DNA of 64,000 nucleotides from JACCYJ01 sp038198775 (lineage in GTDB: Bacteria; Actinomycetota; Actinomycetes; Propionibacteriales; Nocardioidaceae). Positions 51,417-59,361 of the stretch are shown one piece after another. The stretch spans positions 226,753 through 290,752 of the forward strand of contig JBBPZV010000006.1 of NCBI GenBank assembly GCA_038198775.1, in the 5' to 3' direction. The stretch's first letter is position 1; each line of letters starts with the position of its first letter. The notes under the pieces were generated by a model. That model was not told the origin of the DNA. It saw nothing but the letters and a program-made list of their open reading frames with translations, and did no database searches. Made by a program: the position numbers and the translations under genes.

Positions 51417-53003
51417 TCAGCGCAGGTCGACGACCTGGATCGCGCTGGCGTCCATGGCGGCGTTCACTCGTTCGGCGACGGGCGGGGGCACCGCGGAGTC
51501 GACCGCCAAGACCACCAGCGCCTTGCCGCCCTTGCGCTGGCGGCTGACCTGCATGCCCGCGATGTTGATGTCGGCCTCGCCGAGCACCGTCCCGATGGCT
51601 GCCACCATGCCCGGCCGGTCCTCGTAGGTGACGAAGACAAGGTGCTCGGTCGGTTCCACGTCGACGTCGTACCCGTTGACCTCGACCAGCCGCTCGCGTT
51701 GCGCGATCCCGACCAGCGTGCCCGAGACGGACACCCGGGCGCCGTCGGTGCGGGTGCCGCGGAGGGTCACGAGGTTGCGGTGGTCGGGGCAGTCCGCCTC
51801 GGTGAGCAGGCGGACGTCGAGCCCGCGTTCGGCGGCCAGCAGTGGGGCGTTGACGTACGACACCTGCTCCTCGGTGACGTCGCTGAACACGCCCTTCAGC
51901 GCCGCCAGCTCCAGCACCCCCACGTCGTACTGCGTGATCTCGCCGCGCACCTCGACATCGAGCTGCTGCGCGATCCCGCCGGCGAGGGCGGTGAAAACGC
52001 GGCCGAGCTTCTCGGTGAGCGGAAGCCCCGGCCGGACGTCCTCGGCGATCACCCCGCCCTGCACGTTGACGGCATCGGGGACGAGCTCACCGGACAGTGC
52101 CAGCCGCACCGACCGCGCGACGGCGAGACCGGCCTTCTCCTGCGCCTCCTCGGTGCTGGCGCCCAGGTGTGGGGTGGCCACCACGCGATCGAGCCCGAAC
52201 AGGGGAGAGTCCGTGCACGGCTCGCTCGCGTAGACGTCGAGCCCGGCCCCGGCCACCCGGCCCTCGGTCAGCGCCGCGTACAGCGCGGTCTCGTCGACGA
52301 TCCCTCCCCTGGCGGCGTTGACCACGATCACGCCCGGCCTCACCTTGTGCAGCTGTTCGTCGCCGATCAGGCCCGCCGTCTCCGGGCTCTTGGGCAGGTG
52401 AACCGAGATGACGTCGGACCCGGCGAGCAGGTCGTCCAGCCCGACCAGCCGGACGCCCACCTGCGCCGCCCGGCCCGGCTGCACGTACGGGTCGTAGGCG
52501 ACGACGTCCATGCCGAAGGCAGCCAGCCGCTGTGCGACGAGGACCCCGATCCGTCCGAGGCCCAAGACTCCGGCGGTCTTGCCGAACAGCTCTACACCGG
52601 TGAAACGGCCTCGCTCCCAGGCCCCGTTGCGCAGCGTCAGGTTGGCCGGGACGACGTGCCGTGCGGCCGCCAGCAGCAGCCCGATCGTCAGCTCGGCGGC
52701 GCTGGTGATGTTCGAGGTCGGCGCGTTGACCACCATGACGCCGCCCTGCGTCGCCGCCGAGACGTCGACGTTGTCGAGCCCGACTCCAGCTCGGGCGATC
52801 ACGCGGAGCCGCCGGGCGGCGCTGACGACCTCGGCGTCGACCGTGGTCGCGCTCCGGACCAGCAGGGCGTCCACGTCGGTGACCTGCCGGAGCAGCTCGG
52901 CGCGGTCGGTGCCGTTGCAGTAGCGGACCTCGAAGTCGGGTCCGAGCTCGTCCAGGGTCGCCGGGGACAGCTCTTCGGCGATGAGTACGACGGGGCGGGT
53001 CAC
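51417..53003 (-). CDS. serA: D-3-phosphoglycerate dehydrogenase (long, ACT-containing)
   Basis: 528 aa, the type I form of actinomycetes. First step of serine synthesis. The substrate/NAD domains contain ARAGVGLDNVDVSAATQGG, the nucleotide motif GVLGLGRIGVLVAQRLAAFG, RGGIVDETALYAALTEGRVA and the catalytic VVATPHLGASTEEAQ (His). Residues about 320-450 form the allosteric-substrate-binding domain, and the C-terminal ACT domain has LVFVTYEDRPGMVAAIGTVL for serine feedback. The position before ilvC is conserved. Confidence 0.96.
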   Translation of the reverse strand: MTRPVVLIAEELSPATLDELGPDFEVRYCNGTDRAELLRQVTDVDALLVRSATTVDAEVVSAARRLRVIARAGVGLDNVDVSAATQGGVMVVNAPTSNITSAAELTIGLLLAAARHVVPANLTLRNGAWERGRFTGVELFGKTAGVLGLGRIGVLVAQRLAAFGMDVVAYDPYVQPGRAAQVGVRLVGLDDLLAGSDVISVHLPKSPETAGLIGDEQLHKVRPGVIVVNAARGGIVDETALYAALTEGRVAGAGLDVYASEPCTDSPLFGLDRVVATPHLGASTEEAQEKAGLAVARSVRLALSGELVPDAVNVQGGVIAEDVRPGLPLTEKLGRVFTALAGGIAQQLDVEVRGEITQYDVGVLELAALKGVFSDVTEEQVSYVNAPLLAAERGLDVRLLTEADCPDHRNLVTLRGTRTDGARVSVSGTLVGIAQRERLVEVNGYDVDVEPTEHLVFVTYEDRPGMVAAIGTVLGEADINIAGMQVSRQRKGGKALVVLAVDSAVPPPVAERVNAAMDASAIQVVDLR

Positions 53004-53022
53004 GTCCGGGGTCCTCGCGGGT

Positions 53023-53934
53023 TCACGGGCAGCTGTCGAGCTGCTGGGTCTGCAGGGGGTTCGAGGTCAGGCGGCTGGCGATCGTGGTCGGGACGGCGAA
53101 GCCGATGCCCTGCGCGTCGGTGCGGATGGCGTCGGCGACCCCGACGACCCGTCCGGTGATGTCGAGCAGCGGGCCACCGGAGTTCCCCGGGTTGATCGCG
53201 GTGTCGGTCTGCAGCAGGCCGGTGAAGCTGCCGGAGTCGGTGCGGATCGAGCGGTCGAGCCCCGAGACGGTGCCCTCGGTGAGGGTCTTGGGTTCGCCGA
53301 GCGGGAAGCCGATCGCCGCGATGTGCGTGCCGGGCTGCGGGTCGCTGGGAGCGAAGGCGAACACGTGGCCGTCGACCCGCTGGTCTAGCTTGAGCAGGGC
53401 CAGGTCGTGGCTGAGGTCAACGCCGAAGATCTCCGCCGGCACGGTGCCCGCCTCGAGCTGGACCTCGAGCGCGGAGGCGTGGGCCACGACGTGTGCCGCG
53501 GTCGCCACCAGGTCCGGTCCGACCAGGAACCCCGTGCCGGTGAAGCCGCCGCGACACGTCTGCACGCTCACCTGACCGACGCCCGTCGAGACGTCGGCAT
53601 AGACCGCGGAGAAGTCAGGAAACGCCGTCGGGCTCCCCACCGGCTGGGCCGGCTGAGCCGGCCCAGCCGGCGAACCGGACTGCGGCCACAGGACCACGCC
53701 GGCGACCGTGCCGGCGGTGAGGACTAGCACTGTGACGAGGACCAGCAGGACCGGTACCAACCGTGAGCGTGGCGGCGCACCGGGCGGCTGAGGCGGCCAC
53801 GGAGGAGGCGGGCCGCCCGGCCACGGTTCATGCGGCTGGGTGGCCTGTGACGGCGTCGAGGACGGCCCGAGGCCGCAGCGACCGCAGCTGGAGGCGCCCG
53901 GAGCCGACGGCGCACCACACCGGGGACACTGCAT
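53023..53934 (-). CDS. Membrane-anchored trypsin-like serine protease with zinc-ribbon N-terminus
   Basis: 303 aa from MQCPRCGAPSAPG, with GGAGG 5 nt upstream. Domain order: a cytoplasmic zinc-ribbon (CPRC and CGRC), a Pro-rich linker, a membrane helix at about residues 58-82 (RLVPVLLVLVTVLVLTAGTV), then an extracellular trypsin/HtrA-like domain. The catalytic triad is visible: His in VATAAHVVAHA, Asp in LSHDLALLKL, Ser in AINPGNSGGPLLD. There is no PDZ domain after it. It probably cleaves envelope proteins; the substrate is unknown. It lies between serA and the ilvC-like gene. Confidence 0.88.
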   Translation of the reverse strand: MQCPRCGAPSAPGASSCGRCGLGPSSTPSQATQPHEPWPGGPPPPWPPQPPGAPPRSRLVPVLLVLVTVLVLTAGTVAGVVLWPQSGSPAGPAQPAQPVGSPTAFPDFSAVYADVSTGVGQVSVQTCRGGFTGTGFLVGPDLVATAAHVVAHASALEVQLEAGTVPAEIFGVDLSHDLALLKLDQRVDGHVFAFAPSDPQPGTHIAAIGFPLGEPKTLTEGTVSGLDRSIRTDSGSFTGLLQTDTAINPGNSGGPLLDITGRVVGVADAIRTDAQGIGFAVPTTIASRLTSNPLQTQQLDSCP

Positions 53935-53993
53935 CGGACCCTCCCAACCGGACCAGGGCAAGCGTAGACGCCCGGGCCGACCTCGGCGGACGG

Positions 53994-54908
53994 TCAGCTG
54001 CGATCGGTTCGGTCCGCTCGCAGCCACGGCATGGCGGCGCGCAGCTCACGTCCCACCGCCTCGGCGGCATGCTCCGGGGCGGGCAACGGGCGTTCCCGGC
54101 CGCGGCGGATCTCGCCCAGCGCGTCGCGCAGCCGCCGGTGCCCACCGCTGCCGAGCACGTCGTCAGCGGCGAGTCCGGCGGCGGCGGGCCCGTGCCGTTG
54201 CAGCCGGTCCACCACGTACTCCAGCTGCTGGACGCACTGGAGGTAGGCCACCTGCGGCGAGCAGCCGGCCTCGGTCAGCGTCTCGAAGCCGGCGAGGACG
54301 AGCGGCACCACGCCACGAGCGAACACCGCCTCCTGGGCGAAGCGCCTGGCCAGCGCCGCCTCGCTGAACGTCGTCTCGATCGCGCCGGCCCGCAGGCCGC
54401 CCATGGCCTTAGCGTACGACAGCGTGAGTGCCAGGGCGGCTCCGGTGGCGTCCTGGTGTGCCGCCACCAGCACGGGAACGCCGCGGCCGTCCAGGTACTC
54501 CTCGCGGACAATCGGACCCGGGGCCGCCGGTTCCACGAGGCAGACGTCGACGTCCGGGGGCGGCGTGACGGCGCCGTCGACGACCGCTTCGGCCGAGCCG
54601 AAGACGAGCGCGTCACCGGCCAGCAGGTTTGGCTCGACCGCCTCGGCGAACAGCCGGGGCTGCTGTGCGCGCGGCGCGACCAGGACGACCAGGTCGGACT
54701 CTTCGCACGCCTGGTAGGGGTCCACAACGCGCAGGCCCTCGGCCTCGACCTGCGACCGTTCGGAGCCGTCTTCCAGCCCCACCCGGATATCGACTCCGGT
54801 GTCGCGCAGCGACAGGGCATGAGCGGGCCCGTCGTCGCCGTAGCCGAGCACGGCCACATGACGCTCCTGGACCAGCCGCAGGTCGGCGTCGTCGTCGAAG
54901 AACTGCAC
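53994..54908 (-). CDS. Ketol-acid reductoisomerase-like protein lacking all catalytic residues
   Basis: 304 aa from GTG. Over its whole length it follows class I KARI (VAVLGYGDDGPAHALSLRDT, GVDVCMV-like VDVCLVEPAAPGP, LSYAKAMGGLRAGAIETTF, FETLTEAGCSPQVAYLQC). The nucleotide GxGxxG is kept, but residues essential in KARI are changed: catalytic His is Ser105, active-site Lys is Ala128, metal Asp and Glu are Arg188 and Gln192, the second pair of Glu are Gln219 and Gln224, and the C-terminal Ser-Glu-Thr substrate motif is gone. The frame is intact. It occupies the normal ilvC position but cannot be a working KARI. Confidence 0.85.
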   Translation of the reverse strand: MQFFDDDADLRLVQERHVAVLGYGDDGPAHALSLRDTGVDIRVGLEDGSERSQVEAEGLRVVDPYQACEESDLVVLVAPRAQQPRLFAEAVEPNLLAGDALVFGSAEAVVDGAVTPPPDVDVCLVEPAAPGPIVREEYLDGRGVPVLVAAHQDATGAALALTLSYAKAMGGLRAGAIETTFSEAALARRFAQEAVFARGVVPLVLAGFETLTEAGCSPQVAYLQCVQQLEYVVDRLQRHGPAAAGLAADDVLGSGGHRRLRDALGEIRRGRERPLPAPEHAAEAVGRELRAAMPWLRADRTDRS

Positions 54909-55235
54909 CGGAGCAGTGTCGCAGCGACCGGCCGCCGCCGGCCCGGGCCCTACTGTCGAGTTGCAGGACAGACTGACGCCGCCACAAGATTGTGTGACGG
55001 AACCGACCGATCGGCGGTGCTCGTCAATGTGCGGCTGGAGAGGCCGGCGGATCGGGGTCAGCTGGCCCGGGCAGGAGGGCCCGCACGGCGCGCCCGTCCC
55101 GGGGCGGAGCTGCGGACAGGGCTTGCGGAACACCGACACATGCACGCGGCCGCTGGCCGCAGGCGTTCCCAGCCGAGATTCGTCTTGCGAACACGAGGGC
55201 AGATCACACACGCTGCGGACTGAGAATTGGGCCGC

Positions 55236-55320
55236 TGCCGCTGCCGCCGCCGTCGTGTCGACCGGCTGACCTTCAACGCCGCCCACATCATCAACACCGG
55301 CACGGCCCCCTACTGCGGTG
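55236..55320 (+). mobile_element. istB 3'-end fragment (IS21 scar)
   Basis: From 55257 the plus strand reads VDRLTFNAAHIINTGTAPYC, matching the IstB C-terminus at 45390-45440 (VDRLTFNAHIIQTGSSSYR). There are one inserted codon and a one-base shift in the preceding Ala-rich run. Only this end remains. Confidence 0.65.
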
Positions 55321-55356
55321 GGGCCTGTGTGCGCATCCGATGACCTGACCTGCCGG

Positions 55357-55378
55357 TAGGGGCCTTGGAAGGCCCCTA
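55357..55378 (-). terminator. Perfect 10-bp stem-loop downstream of the DUF6326 gene
   Basis: Ten-base complementary arms (55357-55366 and 55369-55378) around GG, about 100 bases beyond the DUF6326 stop on the minus strand. There is no U-tract. It could end that transcript or be bidirectional. Confidence 0.5.
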
Positions 55379-55476
55379 CGCGACGTCCCAGTGGTAGTTG
55401 GTGTCCCACCGCCAGGAGGCCCACACCGCGGCACCGAAGCAGATGGCTCCGAACAGGACGGGGACTGCTCTTGGGT

Positions 55477-55968
55477 TCACGCTTGCTGCTGGGCGCGAAC
55501 GGTTCCACGGTCCGGGCTGGTCGCCATGGTCGCCGACGGTGCGGTGCGGGGCCAGGTCCAGGCGTACCGCAGGATGAGGGCGAGAACGATCACTTCCAGT
55601 GCGACGCCAAGTCCGTAGAAGTACGTCCAGGACTCGCCCACCACGTTGAATGCCGCGTAGGGGACCTGTACCGAAGCAACGATGAGGTTCGTGATGCGGT
55701 TCGCCCGGGCGGGCAGCGTCATCGACAGCACGACCATGAAGATCGGGATCGCCATGAGCGCGAGGAAGGTGGTCAACAGCGTCTGGCTGACGTCGAACTC
55801 CCAGACCTTGCCGATGAGAATGTTATCGACGACGCCGGGCTTGAAAAAGGCGATAATGTCCACGTAGGCGTACAGGAACATGAAACTTGTCCACGCTGCG
55901 GCGAGTTTTGCTCTCACTGAGATCGGCTGGTCTTCAAGTGTGGTGGACGGTCGATGTGTTCTCATCAT
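55477..55968 (-). CDS. DUF6326-like four-helix membrane protein
   Basis: 163 aa from tandem ATGs at 55968/55965; GGAG is 6 nt before the second. Four hydrophobic segments are visible: AAAWTSFMFLYAYVDIIAFF, LLTTFLALMAIPIFMVVLSM, ITNLIVASVQVPYAAFNVVG and FYGLGVALEVIVLALILRYA. Between the first two is KPGVVDNILIGKVWEFDVSQ. The pattern matches from memory a small family annotated DUF6326, of unknown function. It is isolated between IS scar and kinase remnant. The frame is open further upstream but not protein-like. Confidence 0.75.
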   Translation of the reverse strand: MMRTHRPSTTLEDQPISVRAKLAAAWTSFMFLYAYVDIIAFFKPGVVDNILIGKVWEFDVSQTLLTTFLALMAIPIFMVVLSMTLPARANRITNLIVASVQVPYAAFNVVGESWTYFYGLGVALEVIVLALILRYAWTWPRTAPSATMATSPDRGTVRAQQQA

Positions 55969-56128
55969 GGGCTCCGTTGTTGTGGTGAGGATCGCTAGGT
56001 CCACAATCGCTGAGCCCGGCGACGGGCACACCGGCCCGGAGGCCGGAGTTCGCCTGGCCGATGTCATGGTCTCTCTCTCGTGCTTTCGGCTGATCCGCCG
56101 CTGCCGCGCTGTCCCTACATCTGGACAG

Positions 56129-56382
56129 ATGGTGACGAAGGCGCTGCGCTCGTTGTGGCCTCGACCGGCGAACCCCCCGCGGTGGGTGTGGCGGGACGGG
56201 GCGCTCGTCGCGGTGCTCCTGGCGTGGTCGGTGGTGGAATCGGTGCTCCGTGAGGACCTAACGCCGCGCCCTCCGGTGCTCGCGGCCATGTTTGCTCCGT
56301 TGTAGTGGCGCCGCACTAACCCCCTTACGGCAGTCGCGATCTCCTTCGGCACACTGACGGCTGTCGATGTCGCGAGGATCCA
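56129..56382 (+). pseudogene. Histidine kinase remnant: N-terminus only, with internal stop
   Basis: Plus-strand codons MVTKALRSLWPRPANPPRWV and WRDGALVAVLLAWSVVESVL, then REDLTPRPPVLAA, parallel the N-terminus of the kinase at 57167-58309 (TTGLRSLW, VWRDRVLVGVVMVTALLEGTL, REDVTWRPVV). The frame then has a TAG at 56303 where the kinase reads LW, and continues WRRTNPLTAVAISFGT (kinase: WRRTHPLVCVVVGFGT) before homology ends near 56380. It is a truncated paralogue in the opposite orientation. Confidence 0.75.
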
Positions 56383-56513
56383 CTGCCAGGTGACCCCGCC
56401 GTCGAGGCGCACAGGGGCGGCTACGCTGTCGTCAAGCTGCTCCTCAAACACCATGCGCCCGGTTGCAGCCCCCCGGGCCGGGTAACCAGTCGTGCAGATA
56501 CGTCAGCTTCGGC

Positions 56514-57170
56514 TCAGTGCCCTACCCGGCCGGTGTCGTACGCCCACATCGCGATCTCGACCCTGTTCCGGGCGCCCATCTTGGTCAGCAGGCTCGCGAC
56601 GTGGGTCTTGGCGGTCGTCAAGCTGATGAACAGCTCGGCGGCGATCTCGGCGTTCGTGCGGCCGATAGCGACCAGTTTCAGCACCTCCTCCTCGCGGTGG
56701 GTGAGCGGCTCGACCGGTTGGGTAAGGCGTTTCGATGAGGCCCCCGCGGCGAGGGTCGCTAGCAGCCGTCGGGTGATGTTCGGCGCGATCAGGGCATCGC
56801 CGTCGGCGGCGGCATGGACGGCCTGCACCAGCAGCTCTGGCCCGGCATCCTTGAGAAGAAATCCTCGGGCGCCGGCCCGAAGCGCGCCGTGGACGTACTC
56901 GTCCAGGTCGAACGTCGTGATCACCACCACCGCGATGGGGTCCGGGACGTCCCGCCCTGCGAGGAGCTCGGTCACCTCGATGCCGTCCAGCCCGGGCATC
57001 CGAATGTCAACCAGGCACACGTCGGGGCGGAGCCGATGCGCGAGCTCGACGGCGGCCTTGCCGTCGGCGGCTTGGCCGACGACCTCGATGTCGGGCTGGG
57101 CGTCAAGGATCATCGAGAGGCCGGTGCGCACCAGATCTTGGTCGTCTGCCACCAGCACGCGCACCGTCAT
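56514..57170 (-). CDS. NarL/LuxR-family response regulator
   Basis: 218 aa from an ATG overlapping the kinase stop (ATGA). The receiver domain has RVLVADDQDLVRTGL with the acidic pair, the phospho-acceptor Asp in VCLVDIRMPGLDGIEV and the Lys in GFLLKDAG. The C-terminal LuxR helix-turn-helix is EPLTHREEEVLKLVAIGRTN, then AEIAAELFISLTTAKTHVAS. It pairs with the adjacent kinase and probably controls the divergent ABC genes. Confidence 0.95.
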   Translation of the reverse strand: MTVRVLVADDQDLVRTGLSMILDAQPDIEVVGQAADGKAAVELAHRLRPDVCLVDIRMPGLDGIEVTELLAGRDVPDPIAVVVITTFDLDEYVHGALRAGARGFLLKDAGPELLVQAVHAAADGDALIAPNITRRLLATLAAGASSKRLTQPVEPLTHREEEVLKLVAIGRTNAEIAAELFISLTTAKTHVASLLTKMGARNRVEIAMWAYDTGRVGH

Positions 57171-58309
57171 CGGGGCATCTCCATCGGCAGCTCGGCGTCG
57201 ACCGCCCACCCGCCCTCGGTCGTCGGCCCAGCGCGCAGCGTGCCGCCGAGCAGCTGCACGCGCTCGGTCATCCCCGTCAGCCCGAAGCCGTGGGTCGCTA
57301 ACCGCGCCGGGTCGATCTGGCCGTCGTCGGTCACGTGGAGCCGCAGCCTTCCTGCGCCCTCGACGACCCTGATCTCCACACGCGAGGCGTTTCGGGCGTG
57401 CCGCAGCGCGTTGGTCAGCGCCTCCTGCGCCATCCGGTACACGGCTGCGTCGACCTGGGGCCGAAGTCCGGCCAGATCACCTGCCAACTCCACGTCGATG
57501 ACGGGGTCCGGGTCGCGGCGGGCGAGGGACACCAGGTCGGCGACGCCGGGTTGGGGAGCGTATTCCGCCGGCGCCCCGTCGCGCAGCACCCGGACCATCG
57601 CCCGCATCTCCGCCAGCGTCCGCGACGCTTCCCCTTCGATGACGGCAAGCGCCTCGAGCGCCGCTTCAGGTCGCTTCCCAGCCAACGTCCGGCCAGCCTG
57701 CGCTTGCAGAGTGATCGCCGAGACGTGGTGGGCGACCGAGTCGTGCAGCTCGCGCGCGAGGCCGACGCGCTCCTGGCTGCGGACCTGGTCGAGCGCCCGG
57801 CGCCGACTCTCGGCGCGGTAGCGGAACGCCGCTCCCCCCGCAGCCGCCGCCGCCAGGACGGCCAACCCGCCGAAGAGCTCGGCCGGCCCGGTGTAGTCGG
57901 TCGCAATGCTGAATACCGCAGCGACCGCCACCATCACCAGCCCGATCACGATCTGACGCCCTGAGCCCCAGCGGACTAGCGCGTAGACGAGCACCAAGAT
58001 GTAGATCATCGTGTTCAGGCCCACGTCCGGGATGTCGCCCAGCAGGCTCGCCAGTCCCAACGCCATGCCGGTGCCGAAGCCCACCACGACGCAGACCAAC
58101 GGGTGGGTACGCCGCCACAGCAGAACCGGCGCAAGTCCGACCGTCACGATCGTCACGACCGGCCGCCAGGTGACGTCCTCGCGGAGGGTTCCTTCGAGCA
58201 GCGCCGTCACCATCACCACGCCGACCAGCACCCGGTCGCGCCACACCCGTTCGGGCGTGTCCGCGGCGCGGGGCTCGTCCCAGAGCGAGCGCAGGCCGGT
58301 GGTGATCAC
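57167..58309 (-). CDS. NarL-type sensor histidine kinase
   Basis: 380 aa. The N-terminal half has about five membrane segments (VLVGVVMVTALLEGTL, VVTIVTVGLAPVLLW, VCVVVGFGTGMALGLASLLG, LNTMIYILVLVYALV, FGGLAVLAAAAAGGAAF) with hardly any external sensor loop. The HisKA_3 phosphoacceptor is in LARELHDSVAHHVSAITLQA, and the ATPase domain holds YRMAQEALTNALRHA and the G box HGFGLTGMTERV. It is translationally coupled to the regulator gene. The 134 bp to the ABC ATPase gene must hold divergent promoters. Confidence 0.94.
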   Translation of the reverse strand: MITTGLRSLWDEPRAADTPERVWRDRVLVGVVMVTALLEGTLREDVTWRPVVTIVTVGLAPVLLWRRTHPLVCVVVGFGTGMALGLASLLGDIPDVGLNTMIYILVLVYALVRWGSGRQIVIGLVMVAVAAVFSIATDYTGPAELFGGLAVLAAAAAGGAAFRYRAESRRRALDQVRSQERVGLARELHDSVAHHVSAITLQAQAGRTLAGKRPEAALEALAVIEGEASRTLAEMRAMVRVLRDGAPAEYAPQPGVADLVSLARRDPDPVIDVELAGDLAGLRPQVDAAVYRMAQEALTNALRHARNASRVEIRVVEGAGRLRLHVTDDGQIDPARLATHGFGLTGMTERVQLLGGTLRAGPTTEGGWAVDAELPMEMPR

Positions 58310-58443
58310 ACACCCAGCCTAGGGACCGCCGAGGCGTCGGAGACCCACCGAAAGAACGAGACGCCGCTCCTCCCAGTGGCAGAGGCGGGTCCGACCTCGA
58401 CGCCGATGTGGCGGGAGGCCGGTCGCGGCGAGGCTTCCCGGTC

Positions 58444-59361
58444 ATGATCACTGTCGACCACCTGTCCAAGAGCTATCGCGGCGTGACCGCCGTCGACGAC
58501 GTGTCGTTCACCGCCCGACCGGGCCGCGTGACTGGCTTCCTCGGCCCCAACGGGGCCGGCAAGTCGACCACTATGCGGATCATGGTCGGCCTGAGCCCGG
58601 CCACCTCCGGCCACGTAGAGGTCCTCGGCGGCCGGTATGCGGACCTGCCGAACCCCAGCCTCGAGATCGGCGTACTCCTCGACGCCTCGGCCCAGCACGC
58701 CGGCCGTACCGGCCGCGAGATCATCACTGTCGCGGCCCGCACCATGGGGCTGCCGACCAGCCGGGTGCCCGAGACGCTGCGCCGGGTGTCGCTGACGGAG
58801 AAGGAGGCCGACCGCAGGGTCCGCAACTACTCCCTCGGCATGCGGCAGCGGCTCGGCATCGCGACCGCTCTCATCGGCGACCCCACCGTCCTGGTCGTCG
58901 ACGAGCCCGCCAACGGCCTCGACCCCGCCGGCATCCGCTGGATGCGCGACCTGTTGCGCGAGTACGCCGACCAGGGCGGCACGGTGCTGCTGTCCTCACA
59001 CCTCTTGCACGAGATCGAGGTCATCGCCGACGACCTGGTCGTGATCGGGGACGGCCGGATCGTCGCCGAGGGGACCAAACAGGATCTGCTGTCGGCGGCC
59101 GGGACCGTCGTCTCGTCCGCGGACAACACCCGGCTGGCCGGCGCCCTCGCGGACGCCGGCATCGGCGCCTCACCCTCGGGCGCAGGCTCGCTCCACACCC
59201 ACGCCGACCCCCACCACGTCGGCCGGGTCGCCCTCGCGGCCGGTGTAGCCCTGACCGAACTGCGCTCCGCGGACAGCGCTGGTCTGGAGGAGATGTTCCT
59301 CAAGCTCACCGCGGAATCCCAGCGCGACAGCAGCGTTCCCGAAGGAGGGGCAGCAGCATGA
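58444..59361 (+). CDS. ABC transporter ATP-binding protein
   Basis: 305 aa from ATG at 58444. Nucleotide-binding subunit of an ABC-2 type exporter: Walker A LGPNGAGKST, Q-loop region GVLLDASAQHAGRTG, signature YSLGMRQRLGIATALIG, Walker B VLVVDEPANGLDPAG and the switch His in LLSSHLLHE. A C-terminal extension of about 75 residues (SADNTRLAGALADAGIGA, ELRSADSAGLEEMFLKLT) is typical of drug/bacitracin-type exporters. It overlaps the permease gene (ATGA). The substrate is unknown; divergence from a two-component system suggests induced defence or efflux. Confidence 0.94.
   Translation: MITVDHLSKSYRGVTAVDDVSFTARPGRVTGFLGPNGAGKSTTMRIMVGLSPATSGHVEVLGGRYADLPNPSLEIGVLLDASAQHAGRTGREIITVAARTMGLPTSRVPETLRRVSLTEKEADRRVRNYSLGMRQRLGIATALIGDPTVLVVDEPANGLDPAGIRWMRDLLREYADQGGTVLLSSHLLHEIEVIADDLVVIGDGRIVAEGTKQDLLSAAGTVVSSADNTRLAGALADAGIGASPSGAGSLHTHADPHHVGRVALAAGVALTELRSADSAGLEEMFLKLTAESQRDSSVPEGGAAA

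Larger units (their letters stand above)
54909..55476. other. Intergenic region with an IS scar (568 bp)
   Basis: No intact gene. It contains an istB-like fragment (55236-55320) and a stem-loop (55357-55378). ilvN and ilvB, normally upstream of ilvC, are not here. The first 300 bases are unassigned. Confidence 0.6.

Noticed and set aside
56383..56454. N-terminal extension of the DUF6326 gene to 56454
   Set aside because: It crosses the kinase remnant on the other strand, and the tandem ATG with GGAG at 55965-55968 fits the membrane protein start.
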